From NCBI GenBank assembly GCA_963921825.1, contig OY997590.1, positions 35,605,039-35,669,038 on the forward strand: DNA of 64,000 bases. Reading direction: 5' to 3'. The position numbers were made by a program, and so were the translations under genes. This document shows, in pieces, positions 33,304 to 43,714 of this stretch. The notes beneath the pieces are model-generated. The model worked only from the letters and a program-made list of their open reading frames with translations. It was not told where the DNA came from and searched no databases. Source of the stretch: Erodium maritimum. Lineage: Eukaryota > Streptophyta > Magnoliopsida > Geraniales > Geraniaceae. Position 1 is the first letter of the stretch; every line of letters begins with the position of its first letter.

Positions 33304-35458
33304 GAGCATGTATAGTGGAAAGGATCTCATATGAGGATCATGATATGAAGATCATGTGGTGATTAGGATGAATTGTGATACGCCCCTTTAAATTGAGCTG
33401 TGAACCACAATGTGAGGATCATGTATGAGAATCATGATTTGCAGAGATGCTGAGTGGATAATTAACTGATATTTTGCTGAATTTGTTTAATTCCGAGTTA
33501 AACAGTAAATACCAATAAAAATTGAAATAAAATTGAAATAAAATTGATAAAATTAATTAATAAGTTTAAAAAATGCATTCATTAATTAAAATAATTAAAT
33601 AAATATCAAAGAATACATTTATTAATTAAATAAAAGTAGTACAATTTTATTGGAGCTTCGAAATGTGAGCTTGGATCTTCTCACATTGAGCCATCAATAA
33701 AGACTTTAGCTTCATGTGATTGACCAACTGCTCCTCGTCGAAGTCTAACACGTCTTTCTCCTCCAATCTGTTGTATTCGGTGTAGTACTTCTCGAATTTA
33801 TCGTCTAGACTTAAAATGACTTTTTCCTTCTCGGTCTTCACTTCGTCCATTTAGGTGATAACTTCTAATTTGTCATGCACACCCTTCCCCTTCCTTTTCG
33901 CAACCTTTTGACCTATCAGGCACTCTTGTACATTCCGAGAGGCACTTGGGGCACTTGATCCCTCGATCAGATCGGAGGATACCTCACTAGGTTTGACTCT
34001 TCACCGAGAGCTGTAATGTTCATCATTGGTGGGAAGTGAATGGGGTGGAGTTGAGTTTTAATTGCCGGCCTTGTCCAATCATCGACGTACACCCCTGACT
34101 GTGCCTTTTTTCGCCTAGAACTTGTCTTCGTATTCTAACAGCTCAATCCAATACTCGAGATTGAAATTCTTCTTCCTCGTGCTCCTTTGACATGGCTCGG
34201 TAAATGTCTTCGGCCTCCTGTTTATACCTTTCGTCGTCCCATCAATTGTGTGGAATGGACTTTGAGTCTCTCAAAATGGAGATGAACCTTCGCACTCGAG
34301 GCGCCTGTCTGTTCCAATGACTCTTGATGGCTTTCCAGGTCCAATCATTTGGGTTGAACTTACTCTCCTTCCAGAACGGGAATTTCCATCTTGCGAGTTG
34401 CCCTTAATGAGGTCTTTGGTTGTGCGTAACCATATTTTGATCAACAGGTTGTCCACCTCGGAGAGTCATTTCGTTCTTCTATCTGTAGCCGGCTTCTTTC
34501 GTTGTGTCAGGCGACAGAGGATGACGTCGACGACATTCGGGTACCGATGCTGCCACCGACATGCTATTGGTGGTATTGACTGGCCCTAGGATAACCATAA
34601 TAGTTGATAAAGGGGTTGTAAGGCAGGGAGTTGAAAGTAGCTGGTCAGAATACAACAGGGTTGAACGATTGTTAGAATGTACCTGCGTTGGACTTTGGTT
34701 GGAATGCATTTAACATCATAAATAATAAAATAAAATAGTATGATAGAGAACATTTGACAACATAATGTAATAAAAAAAATTATTAATGAAATTAAAGATG
34801 ATGTTGATGGAACGAATCTTGGGGCCAATGTTGTTGCATGTACGCGGTGAAAGCGACATGGTCCTAAACACCGGTAGCGGGGTTGTAAGGCGGGGGGTTT
34901 CCCGGTGTGGTCAACATCTCTTGAAATCCGCCTCTAGAGATGTGTTAACCTGATCGTCTGGTTGGCCCGACGTATAATCTTATTGCTTCAGTGAGGATGG
35001 AGGTTGAGTCGAGTTGTCGACCATTTTTTGTCGGATATTTTAGAGTGAGAGTTGATAGAGAATTGAGAGAAAATTGGGAGAAGTGTGTGTGTTTTGATGA
35101 ATGGGGGAAGGGACGTTTATAGGTGGGAACAATATTTTTTGTATTAATTATTTATTTAATTAAATTAAAAAAGAAAAAAAATGTTACCATTGAATTCGGA
35201 ACGTTGCCAACAGTCCAATTTTTTTTCTTCTGTCGCAACACGTGTCACGCGCTAATTGGTCGGTTGTGAATCACAGTTCGCAAACCAGCGACTCACAATT
35301 ATGAGTCGCGGTTCGCGTGCCGAATCACGACGCGCGAAAATGTAATTCGCGATTTGCGAATCACGCACACCACATCGTGCGACTCGTGAACCGCAAATCA
35401 TATTTTCGAGAATCACGAATTGTGGTTTGGGGAGGTGGTCCGCGCGCTGCAAGTGCTC
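33304..35458. mobile_element. PIF/Harbinger element carrying the Myb-like ORF
   Basis: Left end GAGCATGTATAGTGG after TAA, right end complement GAGCACTTGCAG before TAG. The TAA/TAG flanks are compatible with a 3-base duplication with one change. GAGCA starts are typical of plant PIF/Harbinger termini. It holds a Myb/SANT-type ORF on the minus strand and no transposase. In PIF/Harbinger elements a Myb-like protein and a transposase are both needed, so this and the transposase to its left may be the two halves of one element. Confidence 0.55.
33650..35024 (-). pseudogene. Myb/SANT-like protein of PIF/Harbinger, broken
   Basis: The second PIF/Harbinger protein; known members bind the transposase and bring it to the ends. 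The minus-strand start MVDNSTQPPSS is at 35024. A middle block reads LLIKIWLRTTKDLIKGNSQ, like the LI.AWL..SKD..VGN trihelix/Myb core, followed by KAIKSHWN and IPHN. A charged helical tail (EKVILSLDDKFEKYYTEYN to CEKIQAHISKLQ) ends at about 33650. Several stops and frame changes separate the blocks. Confidence 0.7.
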
Positions 35459-35758
35459 TAGTATCTCTTGTTAACAAAGCCGGTTATTTTCCTTCAAATA
35501 ACATGTGATGTTTTTTAGTATAAATAAATATGATATAGTTAAAATTTTAAAGTTGAGTTAGCCTAATAGTAAGGAGCTGTTTTATGCTTTCACATCCCTT
35601 TGAAGTAAGAGGTTCTAATCCTAATAGGGGATCCCTAATTTGTTATTAAATTTTAATTTACTTATTGAATTTTTGAGATAAGCAAATATCAGGACTTCTT
35701 GTCAAGGTTTTTCATCCTAAATGAATGCTGATATAAATGTGTTTGATAAAAGATGCAG
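35459..35758 (+). other. Right edge of WEB intron 1
   Basis: AT-rich sequence leading to a pyrimidine-poor acceptor, TGATAAAAGATGCAG. Contains a stretch reading GAGTTAGCCTAATAGTAAGG that may be an old small repeat. No gene seen. Confidence 0.4.
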
Positions 35759-36036
35759 AGTGGAGCAATTAGTGATGAACAATGTTATAGAGGCAGGGCA
35801 GTAGCATTGAGCATAGAACTAGAGGAGACGAGGCAAAGCCTCCACAAGGAAAAAGAAGAGAGTGAGATCAGGGAAAGTCGTCTCTCTTCTCTCTAGCACG
35901 AGCTCCAGCGTACCAAACGCGAGCTCGAGCAGCTCAAGGACTCCGACAAACAAGTCCTTCCGGAAAAACCTAACATCCTCGGGGTTTGGGACGCCGTCAA
36001 ATACATAGATTTCCAAGTACCTACTACTAGTATAAT
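35759..36036 (+). pseudogene. WEB-family pseudogene, exon 2, first part
   Basis: From the AG at 35758 the frame SGAISDEQCYRGRAVALS is open and runs into a charged coiled-coil (IELEETRQSLHKEKEESEI). A single TAG at 35894-35896 interrupts it, after which HELQRTKRELEQLKDSD, ILGVWDAVKYIDFQ and PTTS continue in the same frame. Heptad-like Leu/Glu/Arg spacing fits the WEB coiled coil. The exon is cut at 36036 by a hAT element and resumes in frame at 40413. Confidence 0.75.
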
Positions 36037-36472
36037 CAGTGGCGGAGCCATTCAATGCCCCCCCTCAAATTCTTCTCCAATTTAGTTTAGAGTCTCTTTT
36101 TCTTAATTTCTTAATATTATTTTCTATAAACGTTTAAGTGCCCTCTCAAATTTTCTGTCTTTTTCCCCTTAATTTCTGAATATTACATTTTATGAACTTC
36201 TAATATGCCCCTCAATTCTTTTTAATTTTTTTTTCAATTTCTTAACGTCATCTCTTCACGAGCTGAAATCGGCTGCAAACCACTCTTAACCTAAGAACCG
36301 TGAGAACCAATCCTAGCCACACACACCTAAGATCCAACATTCACCATAATGCCACATCATCACCCCAATTCCACCCAAATTCACGCCACTTTCATCATTT
36401 CTCACACAAGCAATGACATAATTGTAATAGCATGGTATCATGTGGACAAGTGTCCATTTTTTTTATTCACCA

Positions 36473-37425
36473 ATTCACCAATTTAATATTTCCCGATTCA
36501 TTTGAACTCCGATTAGCTTCAAACTTGCGCCAATATTTTTATTTTTTCAAGGGCTTTAAATCAAGATCAATCATGAATATATTTTGAAGCACGAAAATAA
36601 AAAGGTATATCGGGGTGATAAAAATAATGTTGAGTATTGATAAATCTTCACTAATAAATGTTTTATATCAGAGGTATCAAACTAGTGCTAAATGTTGATA
36701 AAAACATGTACTGAGGTGATAAAACACAAATAATGAGGTGATAAAAACCATGTTCAATTTTGATAATAAGTGTGATAAACTAGAGTTTAGCGTTGATAAA
36801 AAAACATGTGATGGGGTGATAAAAACACATGTAATTTAATGATAAGCATAGTGTTTTGTGTTGATAAAAATAGTGTTAATAAAAACACGTGATGAGGTGA
36901 TAAAAATCATGTTCGGTATTAGAAAATGAGGTGATAAAACTAGTATTTAGTGTTGGTAAAACTAGTGTAAAGTGTTGATAAAACCAATGTAAAGTGTTGA
37001 TAAAAATTACCCAGATATAATTTTTTTTAAATCAGCCCCGAAATAATTCTTTTTTTCGTGCTTCAAAAAAAAAAAACATGTGATGGGGGTGATAAAAAAC
37101 ACGTAATTTAATGATAAACCTAGTGTTTGGTGTTGATAAAAATAGTGTTCATAAAAAGCACGTGATGCTGTGATAAAATCATGATCATTTTTGGAAATGA
37201 GGTGATAAAACTAGTGTAAAGTGTTGATAAAAACAGAGAAAAGTGTTGATAAAAATTACCCATATTTAATTTTATTTTAATCAGCCTCGAATTTTTTTTT
37301 TCGTGCTTCAAAATATATTCATGAGTGATCTTGATAGAAAGCCTTTGAAAAAACAAAACTAATGGCGCAAGTTTGAAGCCAATCGGAGTTCAAACGAAGC
37401 GGGAAAAATTAAATTAGTGAATTGG
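36473..37425. mobile_element. Fold-back (long-TIR) element with internal GATAAAA repeats
   Basis: Two arms of about 125 bases are inverted copies of each other: the left arm contains CTTCAAACTTGCGCCAAT and GAATATATTTTGAAGCACG, the right arm their complements near 37310-37390. Between them, about 36600-37250, a short unit GTGTTGATAAAAAC / GAGGTGATAAAAAC repeats some twenty times with variation. No protein. Long inverted arms suggest a MULE-like or fold-back element. A 9-base duplication was not resolved because both flanks are A/T runs. Confidence 0.7.
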
Positions 37426-37548
37426 TAAAAAAAAAATAATATGATATTTTTACTAAAAAAAATTCCACTTACTAAAAAATGCTGTTTTTTTTTTGCGGTC
37501 AACAACTCAATTGTATCTCTTCCCTTCATTCTTAAAATGGGTGGCTTA

Positions 37549-39829
37549 GAGCATCCACAACCATCTCGCCGGCAGCTGGCGAGATGGCGCTGACGAGAAG
37601 GATTAAAAAAGGTTTTTTTTCTTTCCCAGCCAGCTCATCGCCTGCGCAAGCTGTAGTGGCATTTTTGTTGCCGGCGGGGAGCCGCCGGCGGTAAGGGAAA
37701 AAATATATGTTAAACAATTAACTATATTATAAATTCTGACGATAATTTTATTATTATTATGATAATTAGCAACCACAAGGTAGAGAAAAACATAAACGAT
37801 ATTACATATTCACGATTTACAGCTCGTGAACGTGCTGGAGGAATTTGGGTTGGTCTCTAACGACCTCCCAAAGATAACACTTCGTGAACTGCTGGGCATG
37901 TCGGCTATCATACTCGTCCGACGCTACAGAACGAAAGTATGCTTCGGTTTGTCCCGGTGGGGCTGCTTGAACTGCTACACGGTAGAAAATTTCAAAACGG
38001 TGGATTTCCCTGGTTAGATGTTGCCAATGGTCCCTTCACTACTTTTGGGTGCGCACCGGGGCACCGGCTGGAGCATTTTGGACAAAATTGGCGAACACTT
38101 CCAGTCAGTAACTAATATTTGGCCCCGACCCGGCATCGTGTAGCCAACATAAGACCGACACTTTTTTCTTCCTCGAGACTCCAGGGGTGTGCTACTACGC
38201 CGACCATTGGACCTTCGAACAAGAGCATAAATTTAGAACGAAAAAAGCTTGGGAGTAAGAAAGGTTGTTGGGAGAAGAGGTGTGAAAAAAGAAAAGGATG
38301 GGGTGCCTTTCAAAGCCCAAGGCGCCGATCATGTAGGGGCATTTTGGTCATTTCTGATGTTGGTGGCAATAATGTCACTCATCCTAGGAAAACTACAGTG
38401 CAATAAATGTAAAAAAACTACAACTTCTTTTAAATTAATTGAAACCAACAATTGATAAAACATTAAAGAAACTAAATGTGTTAAAAAACAACAATTCATT
38501 ACCGAAACAGAAAATACAATTTTTTTTTAAAAACACAAACTAATTAAAAAAAACACTACATCAGATCGCGTAAAATCGCAAGTTTCGCATAGTGTGCCTC
38601 GAGTTAAGGGGAGTCATGGCCGACGTGTCCTTTGCTTCCTCGAGCACCCACTGATCGAATGTCTTGAGCTTCAGCTGCACGTCAGTTTCTCTTTCCCTGG
38701 CGTTGCTTGCTTCTTTGGCCGTTAAATGGGCCTGCTGAACACTCTCGACAATATCTTTCTTAGAGGCTACAAGGTTTTTACCTCTGAGCCTCGCAACCTT
38801 GGCAGCCTTCTGACCCATAGGCCACTTGTACGACGTTTGGCACTCCGTATTAGCACCCGTCGTCTACTGACTGTCCTCAAACGTCGTCTCTTCATGAGTG
38901 CGCTTCCCCGAGTCGCTAGACTCCTCGACATCGAACTGACTACGTGGTGTCCCTCCGTAGACTTACTCGGGCTCCTCGACGGCAGAATATTTTGAATTCC
39001 ACTTGTGTTGGTCTTTCACTAGTTTCCACCAATTTTTCCATGTGAATGGATGTCCATTCACCTGATCGTACTGCTGCTCGGTCAATGACATGATTTCATC
39101 ATCCGAACGGCCGCTCCGGTGGTCCCTGCAGTTCTTGTCAAACATCCCCTGGAAGCTCGTCACTCTCGTATTAACTTGACCCCAATGGTCTTTGCACTAC
39201 TTAGGTGTCCTTAACGGATCATCCGGTCCACGCGTACCAGCAAGTTCTTCACCGATGGCCGCCCAGTACTTCAGATTATGTATCTGATTCTCGTGAATTG
39301 AGTCGTACGAATGGTGCATCCAAGCTCGAACTAACCGCTCGTCCTCTTCGGTGCTCCACAAACATCGCTTCCCTCTAGGCTTTGGTGGAACCACGTCGGC
39401 GGGCTCGGTAAGCGTTGGAGATGCATTGATTGTCGGATCGGATGGAAGGTTTAGTGGAAAAAACTCTTGCGTCATCGGATCGTCATGCAACGACCTAAAC
39501 ATGTTTCCTCACTCGTTGAGATCGAACGACATTGTAATAGAAATTTGAAATAAAAGAGAGAAAAGAGAGAAGAGAGGATGAATTGTTGGTGAAAAATGAA
39601 ATAAATAGGTTGATATTTATAGGGGGAAAGTAAAAAAATTGTTGGCTGCTAGCGCAGGGACACGTGTCGCCAGCGCGTCAGCAGCCAACGGTCGGCGCGG
39701 TGACCAAGGTAGTCCAAGTCGACGTTGCCAGTGAGGAGTGCCAGCGATAACCTTAACGGCTAGCTTCCCCGCCAGCTCCCAGCCAGCTCCTCGCCGGCGT
39801 TTTCTCCCCGGCAACGACTATGGATGCTC
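37549..39829. mobile_element. PIF/Harbinger element nested in the Tip100-like hAT
   Basis: 2,281 bases flanked by exact TTA (37546-37548 and 39830-39832), the classic PIF/Harbinger duplication. Ends: GAGCATCCACAACCATC at the left and GAGCATCCATAGTCG read inward from the right. Subterminal GCCGGC-rich sequence is present at both ends. It carries a Myb-like ORF and no transposase, so it is non-autonomous. Confidence 0.9.
38561..39532 (-). pseudogene. Myb/SANT-like protein of the nested Harbinger, broken
   Basis: ATG at 39532 (MSFDLNE, then a stop). The main frame has GKRCLWSTEEDERLVRAWMHHS, a Myb/SANT-like helix start, and LKYWAAIGEELAG. A second block reads MFDKNCRDHRSGRSDDEIMS and PFTWKNWWKLVKDQHKW, the family's conserved HCWK-like region. 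The tail is a charged helix (KTFDQWVLEEAKDTSAM) ending near 38561. Frame changes separate the blocks. A further minus-strand stretch at about 37830-38000 (EAYFRSVASDEYDSRH) may be its C-terminal extension. Confidence 0.7.
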
Positions 39830-40412
39830 TTAGATTGGTTCTCATGGTTCTTAGGTTAAAACATGGTTTGTATTAGACTTCTCCTCTCTCTTTGCATCCC
39901 TAACTTTTAAATTATGTTATATTATTTATTATTCTAATTAGTTAATTGTAATTAATCATCTACAAAAGCTTGTTTTAATTTAAATTAGTGTTTAGGAATA
40001 AAAAGTGTTAATCACATTACTTTGATCAATTTATTTGTCGATTGTAATGACAATGATGTATTTAAATTTTTATTCATTTGTTTGTGATCGTAATGATCTT
40101 ACTCACCATTATTACGATTACGGAAAGAGTGTTTTATGTTATGAATATGATTAATACTCGGTTGAGAAATTGATTGGGAGGTCAATTGACGAGTGATAGT
40201 ATGATCATATACAACAAAAATGTTTTACAATATTGTTAAAATATGAAATATTGGCGTCACGTCTTATAAAATATGTAGTCATATATTGTTTTTTCATACA
40301 ATATTCATATTTTTAATGTTACTTTGTATTATTTTGGAGTAACGTATTAGTATTAAAAAAAAATTAGTGCCCCTCCCCCACTGAAAAACCTAACTCCGCC
40401 ACTAAGTACAAT

Positions 40413-40516
40413 GCTTTCTGATAAAGATGATTTCATAAGATCTGAATCAGAGTTTCAAAAGCAAAGGTACTTGATATTTGCGAATCCGCCGTCGACCCGT
40501 CATGTTATGGTGTCGG
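40413..40516 (+). pseudogene. WEB-family pseudogene, exon 2, second part
   Basis: Continues the frame cut at 36036: MLSDKDDFIRSESEFQK and RYLIFANPPSTRHVM. The motif KRY.TFANPPS before the basic C-terminus is a family signature. The reading ends at TGTTATGGTGTCGG (40503-40516), the left copy of a target duplication made by the next insertion. Confidence 0.75.
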
Positions 40517-42305
40517 GAATCGAGAGCAATCACTTGTTAAAGGCTCTCGCTTTTTCTCTCTCGTAGTAAACCCTAGCCGCCTCTACAGTTCTTTTTCCAC
40601 CTTCGTTATGCACATCACCGACGGTGTCTCTGGCTCCGGCCTCTGATGTAGCCGGTGGTGAACACCTTTTCCCCTCTTCCTGTTCTTTCCTTTCACCCTT
40701 CTCTCCTCACTTCTTCTTCGTTTTGTTTCATGGTCGCCTCCAACCGGGCTTTTCTCTTCAGGCAGTGTCTTCTCCACGGTTTCTCCACAGATCTGGTGTG
40801 GGACGACTTTCATTGTCCTTACTGGCCTTCGATTGTTGCAGATCTGTGGGGTTTCGGTCTGTCTTGGACTCGGGAGGTCCTGCTCGGGCTCTGTCGCCGT
40901 CTCGTGTCTGGTTTGGTACTGGCCGGAGGGTTTCGGGGTTCCACTTGGTTGTTTCGTCGATTCCTTCCCTTATCTCACCTTCTCTTCTCCTTTCTCTCGA
41001 ATGCGGTGGTGCTTCGGGCCTCGCCGGTGAGGGGTTTTTGTCTGTTTGACGTTTTGTTAAAGACGAGTGTACTTTGGGTTGGTTTTTCGTTCAATCCTCT
41101 ATGAGTTTCTTTGGTGGTTCGGTAGAAGTTTGTTGCCGGTGCTCTGGTTGCGTCCCTGTTTTGGTGGTGGTGAGGCTTGCTGGAATTTCGACGGCGACGA
41201 AATGCTTCCATGGTCGGCGTCGCTCTGCTTGCGTTGCTAGGTCTGGGCTGTTTTGGGGTTGGACCTGGGCCGAGCGGAGCTTGGGCCGGGTGTAGCTTGG
41301 GCCGGGTGTAGCTTGGTCCGGGTGTAGCTTGGGCCGGGTGGAGCTTGGAACCGGTGGAGCTTGGGCCAGGTGGGGACTGGACCGGGGGCCTGGCGGGGGC
41401 GTTGGCTTGGCCAGATTTTGTGGCCTTGGGCCAGTTTCGCTTCTGTTTCAGGTTCTGGGTCGGTCCTGTTTGGTTGAGGTCGGGTCGCTGATCTCCTCTT
41501 CCTCTGCTCCGGTGGACGGTTTTACTGCTCGGAAGTTCTCTGCAAGTCTCCTCAGCTCGCCGCCGGTCTAGATTTGGCTGGTAAACTCTCCTGACTCAGT
41601 GTTCCTTATCCCTTCCCCTCCTGGATTTCACCAGTTCTCGGTGAGTTGGATCGGCTGTGTTTTCGGTGTTGGCCGCCAGCCTTTAGATATGTTCTGAGGG
41701 TTTGGGTGTTGGGCTGGATTTCTCATTTTAGGTTTTGCTCGGTATCTAGTTATACTGGTCCTCCCCCTGTGGGGTCTTCTTTTGGGGTTGGCCGGAGAAG
41801 GGTATTCTTCTGAATACATGGGACTGAACAAAACCCATTTCAACTGTTCCGAGAAGTTCTGTGGCGCTGTTGTCAGGATGACGGCAAGGGTCAGCAGCTT
41901 GGCGACGACTAGGTTCCCTCGGTGGTTTGATCACTTTGAACTTTTCTCTTTTGTTCTAGTTTACTCTTGTTAGTGTTTCTTTCTGGCCTTTGTTGGCTTT
42001 GGTTTGCTTAATGTTCGTAAAATCAGGTTCTCAGACCTTTGTTGTTCCTCCCCGTGTGGGGGTTGTTCTGAGGTTGGGCAATATGCCAGTGCTCTGTTTG
42101 TTGTTCAGGTGTTATCGAGTGGTACTTCACGTTAGAGAAATTTAGGTTTTTAGACCTAGTTACTGCCCTTGTAAATGGTTGTTGGTTCTGGTTGGAGATG
42201 TCTATATGACATACTCTGGTTTGTATTTGAGGGGTCTCCCCTTGCCTTTGTTTTCATTTTGAAAATATTGGTTTTTATATAAAAAAAACTTGCTGATAAA
42301 AAAAA
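40517..42305 (+). mobile_element. Non-autonomous poly-A retroposon, copy 1
   Basis: About 1.79 kb ending in an A run at 42298-42305 and flanked by TGTTATGGTGTCGG and TGTTATGATGCCGA (12 of 14 alike), so it came in by target-primed reverse transcription. It is pyrimidine-rich at the start and has frames with no known domain. A 16-base minisatellite lies at 41278-41373. It resembles 47466-49250 in order and in strings such as TCTCTGGCT and TCGGTGGTGG, so both belong to one family, perhaps a LINE derivative lacking RT. Confidence 0.6.
41278..41373 (+). repeat. 16-base minisatellite
   Basis: Six consecutive 16-base units of the type AGCTTGGGCCGGGTGT, the last three with GTGG ends and small changes. 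It lies inside retroposon copy 1. Confidence 0.9.
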
Positions 42306-42446
42306 TGTTATGATGCCGACGACAGGTTGGATCGGGTGGTTTAGAAACAGACTTCTCTAAAGACGAAAATGAGCAAGAAATCATTGATACCTCTCGTAAT
42401 TGGAGATATCTTCACGAAGAAGAAAGCAAGGCATGAAGTTGCATGA
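42306..42446 (+). pseudogene. WEB-family pseudogene, last part with C-terminus
   Basis: After the retroposon the coding sequence resumes as MMPTTG, followed by a frame change and one in-frame TAG, and then KTKMSKKSLIPLVIGDIF and TKKKARHEVA to a TGA at 42444-42446. The basic KKSLIPL...FTKKKAR...EVA ending is highly typical of WEB-family proteins, and settles the identity of the whole gene. Confidence 0.85.
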
Positions 42447-43316
42447 TCGTCACTTGGTTTATTTCGCTTCAAGATGCATATACGTACTTCTCTTTAATTT
42501 CCGGTAATAACCATCAACAACCGTATTTCCTCGTTGAGGTTTTTGCTATCTTATTTTAACTTCTCGTTTATAAAATATATATTATAGCTGAAAAATATTA
42601 AAGAAAGTAGTCAAGAGAATATCACCTTCAGCACTATTATCATAATTTTCTCTCCATATGTCATATTGTGTAATATAAGACACTTGTCCTCCACAATTTT
42701 TTGTTTAGGTAATTATGTAATATGTCTCTAGATTCGTCTATTTATGCTAGAGACTCGGTCTTTGATTATTGAGGTTCTTCTTTTTAAGTCATTCTGCTTA
42801 ATTCAAAAGAAAATCTATAAACAGATGATCTTATATTCTAAATTAAACATTCTAAAAAAGAGTAAGCCTTATCAAAGCCTTGCTGTCAAAAGAGGAGATG
42901 AAACAATAAAACTTTTTAAGTATTTTCATGCAAAGCTCCTGGTGAAATATGTTGGTTTGGTCATGAGTCTTTAGTTTGGTCTTATCGGTGTTAATCAGGA
43001 AGTTAAATCCCATCGAAACTAAGATTTATCGTTCGAGTGAATGATATGCCTTATAAAATCTCCTTTCGTTTTTATTTAAAAAGAAACTTTCCAAGAGATT
43101 GAACTATTTTCATCTTCAGTGTGACAAAGAAAATGGATTATGAGCAACAAGGAAATAAGAGACAAAATCTAAGCGGGCTATTGCAGATGAGGCCCATATA
43201 ACTTCCTTAAGCAAATTCAAATGCCAACTATTTTCATCAGCAACAACATCTTATACAAATCAAAATCACAAAAAATGGAAACATAAATAATTAAGATCAT
43301 ATATCAAACCATGGCA
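42447..43316. other. Intergenic region between the WEB pseudogene and the small gene
   Basis: AT-rich, no transposon ends or proteins recognised. Probably the 3' regions of the two convergent genes. Confidence 0.4.
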
Positions 43317-43634
43317 TCAGACGTGTTGGGAGGAGTTGAAGAAGTCAATGCAATCAGCAATGGCCTCATTGTAGTGGGAGTGGGACGAGTAGTAGGAGCT
43401 GCATGAGGTCTTGGGAGGCTCAAACCACTCGCTCTTCTTATGCTTGGCCTTGCCTGAGGACGAAGCTCGACAACTATGGATAGAGAGGACCAGACGCATC
43501 ACCATCTTGCGGAACCCATTGACGAGCTTCGTTGAATCAAACATTTTGAATTTTGGCTTCTTATCGTGGACGGATGGTTCTGGAGACGGCACTACTTGAA
43601 CCACAACAAACCCTTCTGTTCGAAGAATGTGCAT
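43317..43634 (-). CDS. Small plant-specific protein with C-terminal EAIADCIDFFNSS motif
   Basis: 105 codons, uninterrupted, from the ATG at 43634 to a TGA at 43317-43319. The N-terminal third is hydrophobic then Pro/Ser/Lys-rich; the middle is basic (KLVNGFRKMVMRLVL). The C-terminus has WFEPPKTSCSSYYSSHSHYN and EAIADCIDFFNSS. I recognise this ending as a conserved motif of small plant proteins (some are annotated Josephin-like) but know no assigned function. No signal peptide is clear. A TATA box lies 71 bases upstream. With intact frame, promoter and conserved tail it looks like a working gene, the only complete one in the window. Confidence 0.75.
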   Translation of the reverse strand: MHILRTEGFVVVQVVPSPEPSVHDKKPKFKMFDSTKLVNGFRKMVMRLVLSIHSCRASSSGKAKHKKSEWFEPPKTSCSSYYSSHSHYNEAIADCIDFFNSSQHV

Positions 43635-43704
43635 TGTGTGTACTCTACTGCTTTTGGTCTCTCCTCAGGGAAGTACAATGCTATGCCCTTATCTTTCAGA
43701 CGAA

Positions 43705-43714
43705 GTATATATAC
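43705..43714 (-). promoter_or_regulatory. TATA box of the small plant gene
   Basis: GTATATATAC, 71 bases upstream of the ATG at 43634. Allowing about 30 bases to the start site, the leader would be about 40 bases. Confidence 0.55.

Larger units (their letters stand above)
4291..35758 (+). other. Transposon-swollen intron 1 of the WEB-family pseudogene
   Basis: From the GT donor at 4291 to the acceptor TGATAAAAGATGCAG ending at 35758 is 31,468 bases. Host intron sequence is recognisable only at the two edges, about 4291-4410 and 35460-35758. The rest is LINE, hAT, gypsy, copia and Harbinger material, described separately. Donor and acceptor phases agree, supporting one gene rather than two unrelated fragments. 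Most plant introns are below 1 kb, so this size is unusual. Confidence 0.6.
36037..40404. mobile_element. Tip100-like hAT element inserted in the WEB exon
   Basis: 4,368 bases. Ends CAGTGGCGGAG at the left and, read inward from the right, TAGTGGCGGAG. Similar GTGGCGGAG termini are known for the Tip100 branch of hAT. The flanks AGTATAAT (36029-36036) and AGTACAAT (40405-40412) form an 8-base duplication with one change. No hAT transposase is seen. Inside lie a fold-back element (36473-37425) and a Harbinger (37549-39829), which make up most of its length. Confidence 0.8.

Noticed and set aside
40624-41104. Two overlapping frames of 141 and 149 codons
   Set aside because: They lie within a pyrimidine-rich retroposon, with no domain and no start context. 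They read as Ser/Phe/Leu-rich translation of CT-rich DNA.
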